From: Rhodobacterales bacterium
GTDB taxonomy: Bacteria; Pseudomonadota; Alphaproteobacteria; Rhodobacterales; Rhodobacteraceae
Direction: 5' to 3'
Assembly: GCA_002746935.1 (NCBI GenBank)
Contig: PDRW01000030.1
Location: 1-64,000 of the forward strand
Length of the DNA: 64,000 bases
The notes under the pieces: model-generated
Database searches by the model: none
Told to the model about the DNA's origin: nothing
Seen by the model: the letters and a program-made list of their open reading frames with translations, nothing else
Shown: positions 63,013-64,000 of the stretch, piece by piece
How positions within the stretch are numbered: the stretch's first letter is position 1
Layout of the letters: each line of letters starts with the position of its first letter
Made by a program: the position numbers and the translations under genes

Positions 63013-64000
63013 TGAAAATCGGGGTTCCGAAGGAAGTGCTGCCCGGGGAAACCCGGGTCGCGATGACGCCGGAAAGCGCCAAGGCGTTGCAGAAGCTCGG
63101 GCATGACTGCCTGATCGAAAGCGGCGCCGGGGCAGGTGCGGGGTTTTCGGATGCCGCTTACGAGGCGGCGGATGTCAAGGTCGTGGCGGGCGCCGGGGCG
63201 CTCTGGGACGCGGCGGATGTGATCGCCAAGGTGCGGATCCCGACCGCCGACGAGCTGGATCACCTCACCCCCGAAAAGACGCTGATCACCTTCTTCAACC
63301 CGGGCGGCAACGAAGAGGGGCTGGAGATCGCGAAGGCCAAGGGCGCCAATGTGATCGCCATGGAGATGGTGCCGCGGATCTCGCGCGCCCAGAAGATGGA
63401 CGCGCTGTCGTCGATGGCCAATATCGCGGGCTACCGCGCGGTCATCGAGGCGGGCAACAATTTCGGCCGGTTCTTCACCGGTCAGGTGACGGCGGCCGGC
63501 AAGGTGCCGCCGGCGAAGGTTCTGGTGGTCGGCGCCGGGGTGGCGGGGCTGGCGGCGATCGGCACCAGCGTGGCGCTGGGCGCGATCACCTATGCTTTCG
63601 ACGTGCGCCCGGAAGTGGCCGAGCAGGTCGAATCCATGGGTGCCGACTTCGTCTATCTCGACTTCGAGGAAGAGCAGCAGGACGGCGCCGCGACCGGCGG
63701 CTATGCCTCCGTGCAGTCGGAAGAATTCCGCAACGCCCAGCTTGCGAAATTCCGCGAGATCGCGCCGGAGATGGATATCGTCATCACCACCGCGCTGATC
63801 CCCAACCGGCCGGCGCCGAAGCTCTGGCTGAAGGACATGGTCGACGCGATGAAGCCCGGATCGGTGGTGGTCGACCTCGCCGCCGAACAGGGCGGCAATT
63901 GCGACTATACGGTGAAGGACGAAAAGGTGGTGACCGAAGGCGGGGTGACCGTGGTCGGCTATACCGATTTCGCCAGCCGGATGGCGGCGCAGAGCTCGAC
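63013..64000 (+). CDS. pntA: NAD(P) transhydrogenase subunit alpha PntA (5' part)
   Basis: The first 329 codons of the alpha subunit of the proton-pumping transhydrogenase, which transfers hydride between NADH and NADP+. It begins (GTG) MKIGVPKEVLPGETRVAMTP with AGGAG upstream. The NAD-binding loop VLVVGAGVAGLAAIGTS follows, with AEQGGNCDYTV and VVGYTDFASRMAAQSS at the window edge. The frame is open to the edge, so the 3' end lies outside. pntB is expected downstream. Confidence 0.95.

Overview
The window is high-GC DNA from an alphaproteobacterium, most likely Rhodobacteraceae. Support comes from the phaZ<>phaC-phaP-phaR arrangement with PhaR-type boxes, the dnaG-rpoD pair, ThyX as thymidylate synthase, SdhE, the leucine (liu) cluster and three secreted YbjN-domain paralogues. 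The genus cannot be told from sequence alone. No rRNA or CRISPR array is present; there is one tRNA (Glu, UUC) on the minus strand.

Layout. 1-623: 3' end of an IS630-type transposase and a GC-rich repeat. 624-10579 (minus): an acyl-CoA dehydrogenase, then a seven-gene operon reading AMP-dependent acyl-CoA ligase > livG > livH > livM > periplasmic binding protein > livF > phenylacetate-CoA-ligase-like enzyme, i.e. uptake plus CoA activation of an acid. 11290-17703 (minus): a leucine/isovalerate operon, isovaleryl-CoA dehydrogenase > methylcrotonyl-CoA carboxylase beta > alpha > HMG-CoA lyase > methylglutaconyl-CoA hydratase, with overlapping stops and starts. 17994-23442: accessory DNA with an integrase-like protein lacking its catalytic domain, a TPR exoprotein and two decayed genes, one a frameshifted piece of ccmI.

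23642-31723 is a divergent sugar locus. The minus strand carries a SorC-type regulator, a sugar ABC transporter (binding protein, permease, one ATPase) and a D-lyxose-isomerase-family cupin. The plus strand carries a LacD/YihT-type class I aldolase, a ROK kinase fused to a second P-loop kinase domain, and an L-xylulose-reductase-like SDR. The parts suggest import, aldose-ketose isomerisation, one or two phosphorylations and aldol cleavage. The two-kinase fusion is the most unusual gene in the window.

31960-42535: remnants of acxC and an IS256 transposase, tRNA-Glu, recJ, a broken isochorismatase gene, glpX, a ceramidase-family gene broken by two short tandem duplications, hom, dnaG and rpoD. 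42532-53746: secreted and envelope proteins (OmpA-like, three YbjN), YjbQ, NrdR, an aminotransferase, an XRE regulator, SdhE, a MarR-type regulator, ThyX, a cold-shock protein and an ArsC-like protein. 53975-64000: thrS, an alpha/beta hydrolase, the polyhydroxyalkanoate cluster, a membrane methyltransferase and the start of pntA.

Two patterns recur. Short tandem duplications sit on or beside stop codons (11290, 23642, 27563, 57119) and inside genes (36388, 36818, 28169). A repeat with the core AAATACTCCGG occurs three times, each time between the 3' ends of convergent genes.
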